A stretch of 64,000 bases of DNA, from positions 8,264,553-8,328,552 of the forward strand of contig CAXIPT010000002.1 of the NCBI GenBank assembly GCA_964030475.1. Direction: 5' to 3'. The translations under genes were made by a program, and so were the position numbers. The notes under the pieces were generated by a model that saw nothing but the letters and a program-made list of their open reading frames with translations, had not been told where the DNA came from and did no database searches. Source of the DNA: Tethya wilhelma. Its lineage: Eukaryota > Porifera > Demospongiae > Tethyida > Tethyidae. Below are positions 36,080 through 47,695 of this stretch, one piece after another (positions within the stretch are counted from its first letter, which is position 1; the number at the start of each line of letters is the position of its first letter).

Positions 36080-36975
36080 TGTTAAACTCCTAATAAATTT
36101 GACGACCTTTACCAACATCAACAGTACAGTATAAATTTATACCCAAGTTTGGAAGTTGCCAATAGCGGTTGTTCCTTAATACTTAGACAGAAAACGAATA
36201 TATATTAAGGTTCCATGAATTCTGGGATATTGGACCTATTCCTACTGTACATAGTACATTACTTATGAAGTTATGATATACTGTAAGTTTTTTACATTAC
36301 CTTCTACAGCAATAATGTTGCAGATGAATGTTAGATAAGATTGAAATTTTAAATAGTTTTCAAAGCTTAGATCTAAGGTCTCTTTGATTAGGGATTAAGT
36401 TTAGACCAGATCACAAATTTAAGCTAATTGCGAAGTTTATAGGCCTGGCATTGAAGCTTATACACCTATAATTGAGAGGCTAATAGAGCTAAGCTTCAAT
36501 CTGACAGTTTGAAATAATTGTGAAGTAGTTATAATACCTTGAGTTTTCTGTTTCCAAGCGGCATTTTGTGCAGCTCGTTTGCTTGCTGTTGAGTCATTCT
36601 CTGGTGCATCCACTTGCTCTTTCTCCTCGTGAAGTTTGTATACTTTACACTGGTAGTAAGGAACACCATACTGTACGGCATTACTAGCCATTGGTAACGT
36701 CTTCTTCCAAAGATCAACTATAATAATTATTATATACAAGGTATATACACTATTAGAAATGGGTGGTACTGTTACACCTTTACGGTGCACCAAGGCATAA
36801 ATGTCTAAAATGTTTGTATACGTTGTGTACACCATAGATTTTTTTTAAAATCCCATCTGAAATTTATTAGGGTATGCACCATTTATATACCTATCTGCAG
36901 TCTAAAAATGGGAGCCATTATATAGAAAATTCTGTGGGGGGCTAGTTAGGATTTCTAGTAAGATGGTACCTACTT
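36080..36975 (-). repeat. Inverted segment T, copy 1
   Basis: Its reverse complement matches 45226-46043 and then continues directly into the sequence at 49572-49690. In the second copy the 3.5-kb HLF composite separates these parts, so copy 1 is the empty allele or locus. Confidence 0.85.
36535..36718 (-). CDS. Exon-like frame in segment T, copy 1
   Basis: The minus strand shows an acceptor (TTATTATAG), an open stretch and a donor (CTCAAG|GTATT), as in the copy at 45511. Two frames are open: IFGRRRYQWLV onwards, and MASNAVQYGVPYYQCKVYKL onwards with many Lys, Glu and Gln. Relative to the other copy, substitutions are few and the length differs by six bases, keeping the frame. No family is recognised. 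It could be a real exon, or one captured by a transposon. Confidence 0.3.
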
Positions 36976-37426
36976 TTTACCGCATTGCCCATTCCTACAC
37001 TACTTATTTTTTTGAAATTTTTACTACTTGTTCATTCACTTTTTTCAACACTACAGTGTGGAAACACTATCAGAGACTGGTTAGTCCCTACAAAAAGCTT
37101 GAGTGGCAGCTACATGCACTTCATTACGCTGGAGGCTAGTGCGCATGCGCATAATAATGTCACGTGAATAATGACCTTTGAACTCTACCTACAAAGATGG
37201 CTGCATTGTAGTACGTGAATTTATACACTAAGTTTCAAGGCTTTCTAGTTTTTGTTTAGGCCTATTAATGATAAAAACGAGTATCAAAGAATGTAGTACC
37301 CATGAAAAGAACTTACTTTGTGCTGTCAAAGTTGGCTCAACACATTCTGGTTCTCTGGAAATCCTTTTCAAGTAAGTCAGTTAGGAAGTAAGTTAGGAGA
37401 ACAAAAATGGCACTATGGTGGCTTCC
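36976..37426 (-). mobile_element. HLF copy, right foldback arm and body
   Basis: Begins in TTTTTACCGCATTGCCCATTC, passes TTTTTACTACTTG into the body, and is cut by the N at 37427. The other arm is absent. Confidence 0.75.
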
Positions 37427-37699
37427 NTGGACATACAGAACTTAAACGACAAGGAACAGGACGATGAGAACAGATTTAGACAGCTTGTATTTAAAAATAA
37501 TGGTAATTTAAATGACTTTTAAACATTATAAAATTAGAATTTCAGCAAATCTAAATTTCTCACTATAACATTTAAGAAAGAGATGCCCCAGAGCCTAACT
37601 ATATAAAATTGCATTTTCACATGTAAAGAGGATGGATGGTGTGCCTTAATTGGACCTTCAGGCAGATTCAAGACTGACATGCATGAAATCCAAACTTGT

Positions 37700-37960
37700 A
37701 TCATAGCATGTAGGTAGGCATTAGCTATGAACAGAATTCAAACTGTGTGTAAGACTATATACCTATGTAGTAACACGTCACACAGGGTGGTAACAACCAA
37801 ACACGATCGGACAACAACAGCAATGGCAAATTCTCATTCTTCACATCAAATACTACATACTGATGTAGTTTGGAAGCCTAAATGTTTTCAGTGTGGCCAC
37901 ATGGTAGGCTTTAGCTATGAACAGAATTCAAAGTGTGTGTAAGACTATATGTAGACAGTT
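37700..37960. repeat. Direct repeat pair
   Basis: The unit GCTATGAACAGAATTCAAA followed by GTGTGTAAGACTATAT occurs at about 37724-37760 and 37913-37950. Non-coding as far as can be seen. Confidence 0.7.
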
Positions 37961-38511
37961 ACAGTTAGAAGTACGTTTCAAAATAAATATGAGCCATAAA
38001 GCTATGAAATTTACATATTAAACTACATAGTATATTATATGAGGAGAACAGTTGGGTGGATCAACAATAATTAGCTATAGATTAAGGATCGAAGCTGAAG
38101 TGGGACTCTGGCAAGTATGTGTCCAACCACAATTATACCGCTTCACATGTATGGAACTCATCAAGTTAGACTCAAATTGTATATAATATGTATGATTAAA
38201 CTATCATAATAAACACAATAGCTTAATCACAAACATTTTATCAAGGCAAGACAAAGAGAAGACTATAATGAAATACATGTACAAGTGAAGAGAATGATAA
38301 GTTGGACATGGACATACAAAACTTAAACAACTGAGAACAGGATAACAACTGCTTAACAGTGAGTATTTGAGTAATTTTAAATGATTTTTAAACATTTTGT
38401 GGTATCTAGTAGTCTTTATGATTGGTACATATAAACTGAGCAGTTCAGCTAGAACTTGCATTATGATCGATTCAATGACTATATGCACTAGCTATCAAAT
38501 AAATCTAACAG

Positions 38512-38772
38512 TTGATTTCAGTCGATTTATTTGTTGCCAACCTTCAATGCGAGGAAGAGTTTACAGGAGCCACTCCTTTAGGAATCAATACTCCTGCAAT
38601 TTGCGAACTGAACAAGAAGGATGACCCAATAGCAAGTATGGGTGGTGTGCTTTATCTGGAAAGTTTGATGATTCTGTGCGAGGAAAGAAATTTTATAGTA
38701 GAGTTACAAAAGATTACTAACGGTGTTCATAGTCCTGGTTTACCTTACATCAGGAAGATAATCCTTGTCTGA
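38512..38772 (+). CDS. Possible terminal exon, unknown protein
   Basis: An acceptor-like GTTGATTTCAG precedes a frame with TPLGINTPAICEL, MGGVLYLESLMILCEE and SPGLPYIRKIILV, ending in TGA. Composition is protein-like and non-repetitive, but I do not recognise a family. The surrounding sequence is repeat debris, so it may be chance. Confidence 0.25.
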   Translation: MISVDLFVANLQCEEEFTGATPLGINTPAICELNKKDDPIASMGGVLYLESLMILCEERNFIVELQKITNGVHSPGLPYIRKIILV

Positions 38773-39245
38773 GACTCCATACAAAGACAACGAGGGTACA
38801 CGAGAGTAACGCTAGCCATAATTGCTTAGTATTTAATAGTCTAGAGTCAGAGTTAGACGGTTGCGAGATTCTTTAAATCATAGTGTCTAAAATATATTGA
38901 ACTATCAATAAGTGTTCCTTGTTCATCTCCAGAAACTTCACATCTAAGATTCTTCCAGATCTCTCATCTCTAGCTCTTGCTCTGCAGTCGACGTCATCTG
39001 TGTTCACTGTACGTACATGTACTGCATGCACTGTGCAGAAATAGAATACAGTTCAATATTACTCTCTATATTAACGATACCACGCCTACGTATATTCAAA
39101 CAACACCAGCGCACGCACTCCATGATGTCCGGTTCACAACTCGAGTGTGTTAACTTCACACAGGGAGCGTTTACACGTTGCGTGTAAAACACAATCATGT
39201 GGATTCCACACTGCATTTGTGTGATTATCACACCACAGTTTTTGC

Positions 39246-39545
39246 AGTGTTCTATATAATTATAGGGAAAAGGTATTAGTATTTAACTATCTATTGTGAA
39301 TTTGTGGTAAAATGCATGTGAGGTATAGGCATATTATAATTAATTATTGATTTTGTTTGTTAATAATTAACAGTCAGTGGTTATAATTGCATGACATTGT
39401 GTGGATGTGATCCCAGGTAGAAATTTCTTGGTGTAAGAAATGTAATTTAAGATTCTTGCAAATTCTTCCAAGTCCTGCAAGAATTGGATTGCACTTCCTT
39501 TATTTAGTATGCATGTATGACAGTTGATGATGAGATGGTGTCTTA
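39246..39545. repeat. Locus segment S, copy 2
   Basis: Preceded by the right end of the CACTGCAAAAAC element (about 39180-39249) and followed after about 50 bp by the TIR element at 39597. Confidence 0.8.
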
Positions 39546-39596
39546 ATTGTCTTTAATTTGTTAGTAATTCATTGCAAATGAAAGGACAAGAGTTTA

Positions 39597-40729
39597 TTAT
39601 GAAATTACCCTTCCGTTTATGAAATAGGGCTTGCTAAATTTTGTAGACTTTTTGGTAAATTTCGACATTTTTAAAATTAAAATTGAAAAACCTGAATTGC
39701 TAAAAATTAACATGCTGCTTTTGCCAGAAAAAAATTATCATCTTTAGAATGTAAGAATTTTTCAAAAATTTTAGCCAAACAAAGTAAAATGTTGCATATC
39801 TATGAGGTGTACAAATTTGTACACCTCCAAAATTACGAAGAGTATACAAATTTGTACACCTTCATTTTGAAGGGTGTACAAATTTGTACACCCACTCAAG
39901 ATGTACAAATTTGTACAAATTTGTATACCATTGGTCAGGTCAAGGGTGTACAAATTTGTATACCCATGTCAGAATTCACACATCTTTGTTCAACTTTGGA
40001 CACTTTATGTAAGATTTTGTCAAGATTTGAAATAATTAAGACTTGCATGCTGAAATCTTACAAAAACTTAGTGAATTTTAACCATATGAAGAAGTTTGTG
40101 ATCATTTTTGCAAATTCACAGCTTGTCACACCTTTTGACATTGGAAAATGACCAGAATTGTCTATAATTTGTATGTTTTTCTTGAATATTTTTTTTCATA
40201 ATTGATATTTCAAATTTTGCAACCCATTCTAAAGTTATTCAGTCTTTCTTCTATCTGATGATGCTTAATATGATAGGTATTTGTCTTATTTTCCCGCGGC
40301 ATTTTTCACTTGAAAGAGACAACTCTAGCCATTCACTCTATTGAACTGTATTGCAACTGAGCTGGCAGATCCAACAACCCTTTACCTTTTTCTAGATTTT
40401 CTCCAATTATAAGAATTTAATGAAAAATTGCAACACGTGGTGATGTTGTTTAGAGCCTCAGCTTACTTTTTGCCAATCATTGTGTTAAGAAAAAGTGAGT
40501 TTATAGCGCGGCAAAATTGGATGAAAGTTCAGTTTGAAGGTTCTTGGTAGCATTACTAATGTACAGTGAGCAATGATAGTCACACCTTGGTCCTGAGTTC
40601 TCACTAATTGGCACCTGCTGAATCAATTAAGGCTCTACTAATTTGCAGTTCAAGGAGGACATGAGCGTTTTGAGGGAAAACTTCTTCATATGACCCTCTC
40701 ATTTCATAAACGGAAGACCAATTCCATAA
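39597..40729. mobile_element. TIR element, CTTCCGTTTATGAAAT ends
   Basis: Imperfect 29-bp terminal inverted repeats (25 matches) at 39597-39625 and 40701-40729. It is absent from the matching locus at 43425-43435, where the flanks are joined. No transposase is recognised. It contains the palindrome cluster at 39806-39964. Confidence 0.7.
39806..39964. repeat. Cluster of GTGTACAAATTTGTACAC palindromes
   Basis: Five copies in about 160 bp: perfect at 39806-39825 and 39872-39893, slightly imperfect at 39842-39861, 39902-39929 (two overlapping) and 39943-39964. Spacers are irregular. One diverged unit also lies at 33390-33425. Confidence 0.9.
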
Positions 40730-40827
40730 TGTGTTCAAGTTTTAGTGGGTTGTTGCATCATGGTGTTCTTTCTCTCAATTGGCTTTCTTTCACTTTGCTT
40801 TTGAGCATTAATTTTGTTTCTTGTCTA

Positions 40828-40970
40828 TCATACGTACGGTAGTACGTATAGTAGGAATGGGCCGACTGTCCCATAGACACAATACAAAATGTTTATGCTC
40901 ATAAACTTTCAGAGAATGACAGCTAAACCTTCAGACATGGATTAAAGCCTCCCTTGGATAGTTTTCTAAG
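40828..40970 (+). mobile_element. HLF copy, 5' end
   Basis: TCATACGTACGG starts after GTCTA. In the matching locus the same flank continues uninterrupted (43515|43516, A|T). It is cut by the N at 40971. Confidence 0.85.
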
Positions 40971-41097
40971 NGCTAGCATATGATTATTGCATTAGTTAAA
41001 ATTTCTCAGTACTATAGCTAATCATTTGGCTACTGAAACAATGGAGTAAACTATAACAGACAGGTATATAACTTAAAATGGACTGCCAGCCAAGAGT

Positions 41098-41817
41098 TGG
41101 ACATAAAAATGAAGTAGTCATGTGCCGAAATTGAGACCATACCTTGTTCCAATACTTTTTACTGCACTGCCCATTCCTACACTGCTTATTTTTTTGAAAT
41201 TTTTACTACTTGTTTATTCACTTTTTTCAACACTACAGTGTGGAGACTGTCAGAGACTGGTTAGTCCCTACAAAAAGCTTGAGTAGCAGCTACATGCACA
41301 TCTGGAAGCTAATGCGCATGCGCATAAAATGCCACGTGCATAGATAATGACCTTTAAACTCTACCCACAAAGATGGCTGCATTGTAGTACATGAATTAAT
41401 ATGCTAAGTTTCAAAGCTTTCTAGTTTTTGTTCAGGCCTATTTACGATGAAAACGAGTATAAAGGAACGTACTACCCAAGAAAAGAACTTACTTTGTGGC
41501 GTCAAAGTTGGCTCAACACTTTCTGGTTCTCTAGAAATCGTTTTCAAGTAAGTCAGTTAGAAGGAAGTAAGTAAGTTAGGAGAACAAAATTGCACTAGTG
41601 TGGCTTCCCACAAGCGCTCTCTCTACGAGTGATCAGAAAAGTTTTGGCAAAGTTTAAGCCTTCCATGCAGTTGGTTTTCTGTCAAGGAGAGCCTCTGAGC
41701 AAGTTTGAAGCCTCTACTTTGTGTTGTTAGATTTTTATGGCGATAAATATTTTGTATTGTGTCTATGGGACAGTCGGCCCATTCCTACTATACGTACTAC
41801 CGTACGTATGAGTAGTT
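41098..41817 (-). mobile_element. HLF copy, right arm to 5' tip
   Basis: Runs from TGAAGTAGTCATGTGCCG through the arm (ending ACTACTTG at about 41212) and the body to CCGTACGTATGA. The left arm is missing. The base after the tip is G rather than the usual T. Confidence 0.8.
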
Positions 41818-42344
41818 ATATTACATAGTTGCTTTACAGTACTACGAATTGAGAATGATGAGCGAACAATATTAGTTGCATTAAATTTAGTACCGAAAGG
41901 GTATGGTCTCCTTCGGTGGAGCAACCATAAAATGAAGTGATACAATAATTCTTACAAGTCTACGAAGATGAGCTTTAAATCTACCACATGAACACAAGCG
42001 AAACTAACAACGTCACGCATTTGGGTGTTAAACCGCCGCATATATTCTGTAAAGGTCAATGCGAGCTAGCTCAAGACAGGATGAAAGATATATTGGTATA
42101 TCGTGTGGCAAAGCTTAACGACTCTCAAAATAGAAGTGGCTCATGATTGATAGTCAATCGTCAATCAGGATTGACTTGGGCTTATTTAAGGATGCAGCTC
42201 CATAGTGAAGTATTTACAAAAATTTGCAGTTTTCAAAACGTTTGGGTTGTTGTCTGCATTTTAAGAAACAACCAACGGAGATGCCAAGTGGCAGGTGAAA
42301 TACTCTGGGGTGCACGTGTAGGGTTACAAAGATACAAGGAAGTG

Positions 42345-42413
42345 CGATGTTTGGGGGGGGATCACCTACGGTGATAATGGGGGTCTGGGCCTCCCCCCCC
42401 CAAACATCCCCTC
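42345..42413. repeat. G-run/C-run inverted repeat
   Basis: GATGTTTGGGGGGGG and CCCCCCCCAAACATC face each other around about 38 bp that contain a smaller hairpin (ATCACC/GGTGAT). Confidence 0.85.
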
Positions 42414-42459
42414 AAGGCTTAATAAAGTGCAACAATAAGGTGATTAACTGGGGGAAGTC

Positions 42460-42700
42460 CTATATAATAATAATGATGAACAAGATAATAGGGGCAAAGA
42501 CCCTGAAAGTGAAGTATATCAGAGAAGGCTCTGATGATAAATAATATAATAGGGGCAAAGACCCTGAAAGTGAAGTATATCAGAGAAGGCTATGATGATG
42601 AATAAGATAATAAAGTGAAGTATCTCAGAGAATTAAGGCTCTGATGATGAATAAGATAATAGGGGCAAACCCCTGTATGTCAGAGAAGGCACTGACGTCA
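42460..42700. repeat. Minisatellite, unit about 74 bp
   Basis: Three to four imperfect tandem units with cores GATAATAGGGGCAAAGACCC and TATCAGAGAAGGCTCTGATG. Confidence 0.85.
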
Positions 42701-42949
42701 AGTATATGTTACAGGCCAAAGGCTGTACTTGTATGTGTGGGGTATGCATGGTGTATGGGACCCGGGAAATCATGATGAGCTTCATTACTAGAATTAACCT
42801 GATGTCAATTAAGTTACTATGCCTCTGTACGGGGATCCCATGCAATACATGCATACCCCTAACTCCACCACCAACCACCAAAGTATAACCAGCATCAAGC
42901 TGGTGCTTGTATCGTATTGTGTATTAAGGGGCATAGGGAGTTAAATAGT

Positions 42950-43054
42950 AATCATAAATTTGACCACATGCATGGCATGATTTCTGTCCATGGCCTTTAG
43001 TTTTAACTTTACACGTCACTTGTATAGGAGGGGTCGTTATGAGAGGTTCCATGC
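42950..43054. repeat. Copy of 49680-49778
   Basis: Near-identical to 49680-49778 (TTTCTGTCCATGGCCTTTAG and flanks). It stops at the N at 43055, again as expected for overlapping contigs. Confidence 0.85.
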
Positions 43055-43055
43055 N

Positions 43056-43515
43056 AATTTTTGTGTGTTCCATATAATTATAGGGAAAAGGTATTAGTAT
43101 CTATTGTGAATTCGTGATTATATCAGCAGGTAAAATGCATGTGAGGTATAGGCATAATTATTATAATAATTTATTAATTATTGATTTTGTTTGTTAATTA
43201 ACATGCAGTCAGTGGTTATAATTGCATGTGTGGATGTGATCTCAGGTAGAAATTTCTTGGTGTAAGAAATGTAAATTTTTTGCACTGAAGATTCTTGCAA
43301 ATTCTTGCAAGTCTTGCAAGAATTGGATTGCATTTCCTTTGATTCAGTATGCATGTATGACAGTTGATGATGAGATGGTGTCTTAATTGTCTTTGTTAGT
43401 AATTCATTGCAAATGAAAGGACAAAAGTAAATTTAGTGGGTTGTTGCATGGTGTTCTTTCTCTCAATTGGCTTTCTTTCACTTTGCTTTTGAGCATTAAT
43501 TTTGTTTCTTGTCTA
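43056..43515. repeat. Locus segment S, copy 3 (without insertions)
   Basis: Matches 39246-39590 and then 40735-40827. It lacks both the TIR element and the HLF insertion found at 39597-40729 and 40828, and so documents both empty sites. Confidence 0.85.
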
Positions 43516-43839
43516 TATAATTTGAATCATTAATGCTATAATTATACCTGCTGCTTTCTTCTTTTTCTACAATGTCATAGTGTTATATATGATCTGTGCT
43601 GCGCTGCGTGCATGCACTAGTATAACTCGCTCCAGATTCAGTGTAGCTCTATCTGTGCGACGTAAATATAGCACCATAATATGCCGGGCACACAACCCTC
43701 GGCACTACAATGTCGTGTATTTACTAGTATAATGCCTGTACAGTTATTACATACAAATTAGTCATGACAAGTGATTGCTTGCAGTGACTCATAAGCCAAA
43801 CGACTGATATTTATAACTTGACTCATGAAAAAGACGTAG

Positions 43840-43937
43840 TCACGTGCCGTAATTCAGATATTTGTCTTGTTTTATTCCTTTTTACCGCACTGCCCATTCC
43901 TATGCACTTCTCACTTTTATAAAATTTTTACTACTTG
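43840..43937 (+). mobile_element. HLF 3' arm fragment
   Basis: TTTTTACCGCACTGCCCATTC through TTTTTACTACTTG, with a diverged inner part. Confidence 0.7.
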
Positions 43938-43939
43938 TT

Positions 43940-44585
43940 GGGGCGAGCCTGAGCGAGCCCAAGATAGCGAGTAGTACGTGGGGTGCGTCTGTCTGTCATC
44001 TTGTGTGTTCGCCTAAGCTAATTCTAGCTAACATATTGATCGACCCGTACCATGCATGTACCATGCATTACTCACGTCACGCATGCGCATAAGTTTAGAG
44101 TGTGCACGAGTTTTCGAGACAGTCGATCGAGAAATCAGACAGGCAGCTAGAGCAGAACAGTTGAGAAATGCATGGTTCTGCTAATAGCTCAAAGGTTGTG
44201 AGACTTAGACAGTTGCTAAGCATATCTTATGGGAGAAAGGCACAGGAACAGTTTAACAGCAACGCCCAACAGAAAGATAGGCATGCAGAAGGAGAAAAAC
44301 GGTGATGCCAGGCTTGCTCAACAAACATACAGCCTGTCAGAGGGTAAGAGATACCAAGTTCGAATACAACCCTAGACTTTACATCTCATTAGCAATCCTT
44401 TGTGTAAGCAAACTTCTGACATTCACACCACAGGCACAGTCATTTGAACACTGTCAGTTTTGTACTCACACTCATGACTGACAGCCAGATCTATATCATA
44501 ATTTGGCATTCTGACAAATATTCTCCATTATCTATGATTCGCTGTACAATTCATGCAAAAAGCTGCGCTCGCTCAGGCTCGCCCC
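43940..44585. mobile_element. TIR element, GGGGCGAGCCTGAGCGAG ends (second copy)
   Basis: 18-bp inverted ends at 43940-43957 and 44568-44585, as at 5016-6865 but with a different interior. Non-coding. Confidence 0.65.
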
Positions 44586-45225
44586 ACAATGCCTTGCATT
44601 CTTCTAGTTAAAAACGGGTGTAAATAAGTGATATAGTGGTTTCTAAATTCTACTATGGTAAAAGCTATATAAATGTCCAAAATAAATTCACTTTTTTTGT
44701 TAATTAAGTACAAAGAGTTCATGGTAAGCATATCAAGTAAGCAGTAAAACTCTATACAACCTTAAAGCCACACAATGTTATAGTTAGACCTCTAGATGGT
44801 ATGATGTAATGCCAAAATGGCTCTCCAAACAGCCCCACCCCCACCACCTTTGAAAGCTAACTAGTATGTGGTGAAGCTCTATAAGTTGGAGAGAGTGTAA
44901 TAGTGGGTAAATGGCAAACAAAATTACAAAAGCTTTTTTTTAAGTAATAGTTATAAAATGCGTGTGAGGGATGTATCAGATTTAAAGCATGAAGCACGAG
45001 GGCGCGAAGCGCCCGAGGGTTGAATGCTTTAAAACCGGATACAACCCGATACACGCGTGATATAAGTGTTTTGTGTCATTTACTACCGCGCGTGGGCGGG
45101 TTAAAGCACTGTGGCTTCAGTTAAATCACTTTTGGACACAGGTGAGTAATCCTGGGAGTTTCTAGTCTATTTGTAGTTGTACCGCTTCCTTTGATCTACG
45201 TCATAGAAATGACACATTTACAATT
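44586..45225. other. No gene recognised
   Basis: Contains a small hairpin at about 44995-45020 (GAGGGCGCGAAGCGCCCGAG). Nothing else is recognised. Confidence 0.5.
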
Positions 45226-46043
45226 ATAACTTTTTGTAGGTACCATCTTTAAGTTACTAGAAATCCTAACTAGTCCCCCACAGAATTTTCTATATAATGG
45301 CTCCCATTTTTAGACTGCAGATACGTATATAAATGGTACGTACGTATAAATTTCAGATGGGATTTAAAAAAAAAAACAAACTATGGTGTACACAGCGTCT
45401 ATAAACATTTTTGACATTTATGCCTTGGTGCACCATAAAGGTGTAACCATGCAGTACCACCCATTTCTAATAGTGCATGTATATACCTTGTATTATAATA
45501 ATTATTATAGTTGATCTTTGGAAGAAGACGTAACCAATGGATCGTAAAACTATTGCCGTACAGTATGGTGTTCCTTACTACCAGTGTAAAGTATGCAAAC
45601 TTCACGAGGAGAAAGAGCAAGTGGATGCACCAGAGAGTGACTCAACAGCAAGCAAACGAGCTGCACAAAATGCCGCTTGGAAACACAAAACTCAAGGTAT
45701 ATATAACTACTTTACAATTATTTCAAACTGTCAGATTGAAGCTTAGCTCTATTAGCCTCTCAATTAGGTGTATAAGCTTCAATGCCAGGCCTATAAACTT
45801 AATTTGTAATTAGCTTAAATTTGTGATCTGGTCTAAACTTAATCCCTAATCAAAGAGGCCTTAGATCTAAGCTTTGAAAACTATTTAAAATTTCAGAATC
45901 TGAAAAAAAATCATATCTATAGCATTCATCTGAGACATTTTTGCTGTAGAAGGTAATGTAAAACTTACAGTATTATCATAAGTAATGTGCTATGTATAGT
46001 AGGAATAGGTCCAATATCCCAGAATTCATGGTACCTTAATATA
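45226..46043 (+). repeat. Inverted segment T, copy 2
   Basis: Reverse complement of 36205-36975. It contains the exon-like frame at 45511 and is interrupted at its right side by the HLF composite. Confidence 0.85.
45511..45696 (+). CDS. Exon-like frame in segment T, copy 2
   Basis: Acceptor ATTATTATAG|TTG and donor CTCAAG|GTATAT bound 186 bp. Two frames are open: one gives IFGRRRNQWIVKLLP onwards for the full 62 codons; the other, from ATG at 45537, gives VQYGVPYYQCKVCKLHEEKE onwards with a CxxC and nearby His. No family is recognised. The pair with 36535-36718 differs at few codons. Confidence 0.3.
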
Positions 46044-46377
46044 CAAGTAGTAAAAATTTCAAAAAAAATATAAGCAGTGTAGGAATGGGCATGCAGTGCT
46101 GTAAAAAGTATTGGAACAAGGAATGGTCTCAATTTCGGCACATGACTACTTCATAATTTTACTTTTGATCCCTCATAATTATATATAGCTATTTGTCGTA
46201 AATGGATGGTTCAAAGAATGATCTCTACTTGAATAGCTAACGAGTACACTATAATCACAAATCTTATCACTTCGCTAAAAAGTGGAATAAAATATTATAG
46301 CAGGCAGAGTTAGAACTTGGGCACAAAAAATGTAGTAGTCATGTGCCGAAATTGAGACCATTAATTCCTTGTTCCAA

Positions 46378-47695
46378 CAAGTATAGTAAAAATTTCATAA
46401 AAATTAGCAGTGTAGGAATGGGCAGTGCTATAAAAAAGAAGGAAACAAGGCTGGGACTTTAAATATAGGCACATGACTACTTCATTTTTATTCATGATCC
46501 CTAATATGGATCCTCAGTGTCATAAATGCTATGATCTATATACAATATAAGTCATGAATTACTCCAATGAATTAGAAGATATATATACAGGCAATCTATG
46601 TGAGCTTGGAACACTTTGGAATAGTTAAAAATGAAGTAGTCATGTGCCTATATTTAAAGTCCCAGCCTTGTTTCCTTCCTTTTTATAGCACTGCCCATTC
46701 CTACACTGCTAATTTTTATGAAATTTTTACTATACTTGTTTGTTCACTTTTTCCAGCACTAAGGTGCTAATGATCAATTACACTGTATAACTATTAAGCT
46801 ATCAAAGACTGGTCAGTCTCTACAAAAAGCAGGAGCTACTGCACTGGATGTGCATGCGCATTATATGCATGCAAACCACGTGGTCTATTGACGACCCTTA
46901 CCTACATCAAGATGGCAACATGCAAGTACAGTATTTTATACCAAAGTTTTAAAAATGCCTAGATTTTGTTTGTTATATAGCTTTTGGGCACCAAACGAGT
47001 ACAAAAGGACGTAGTTCGGATGAATTCAAGTTGCACTGTACAGTTAAAGCTGGCTAAATATCTTTTGTTTATCTGGAAATCACGTTCAAGTTTGACAGTT
47101 AGGAAGGAAGAAGAAAACAAATTTGCACTGTTCTCCATGGCTTCCCACCAGCGCTTTCTCCAGAGTGCTCTAGAGAGTTTCCGTGAGTTTTATTGATGCA
47201 TGCACTTAGAATAGCGATATCAGACCTCCGAAGACGTTCAGTATATCAAAAATATCTCGACTCGTGCTTGAAGTACGCTCATGAAATAAATTGTGTTGGA
47301 CGGGACAATGAATGAGCTATCTGCTGACACCTAAACCGTGCAAATTAGTTGCGCGGAATCACGGCTATAGCTCGTATGTATGGAAGTTTCTATTGAAAAT
47401 TTTTGGGTGGGCGTGGGCTTTGCAACAGTTTTATGTGAAGCACCATTGGATAGCCCTCGTGGATAATTATCGTCAGATACTTGAACATTTACATATATTA
47501 CTTAGAAAAACTCTGCGGAAAAACAGGTGAATTTGTAGAGGTCTGACATCGCTACTTAGAAAACTATCCAAGGGAAGCTTTAATCTGTGTTTGAAGGCTT
47601 AGCTGTCATTCTCTGAGAGTTTGAGCATAAACATTTTGTATTGTGTCTATGGGACAGTCGGCCCATTCCTACTATACGTACTACCGTACGTATGA
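46378..47695 (-). mobile_element. HLF copy nested in an HLF copy (variant subfamily)
   Basis: Starts CAAGTATAGTAAAAATTTCA and ends CCGTACGTATGA. The target is TTCCAA|TACTTTTT, which is intact in all other copies, so the insertion is A|T with no duplication. Its foldback arms (46378 onwards; right arm ending about 46738) differ at only one site and belong to a subfamily shared with 55624 and 56346. It is itself interrupted at 47212-47554. Confidence 0.85.
47212..47554. mobile_element. 343-bp MITE, TAGCGATATCAGACCTC ends
   Basis: 17-bp TIRs with one mismatch. CTTAGAA is duplicated at both sides (7 bp, or 8 if the preceding A is counted). The corresponding stretch in the HLF at 55624 (about 55758-55785, opposite strand) is uninterrupted. 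No protein is recognised inside. Confidence 0.8.

Noticed and set aside
39771..40151. Repeated peptides YKFVHL/VQICTP on both strands
   Set aside because: They are translations of the palindrome cluster in a non-coding element.
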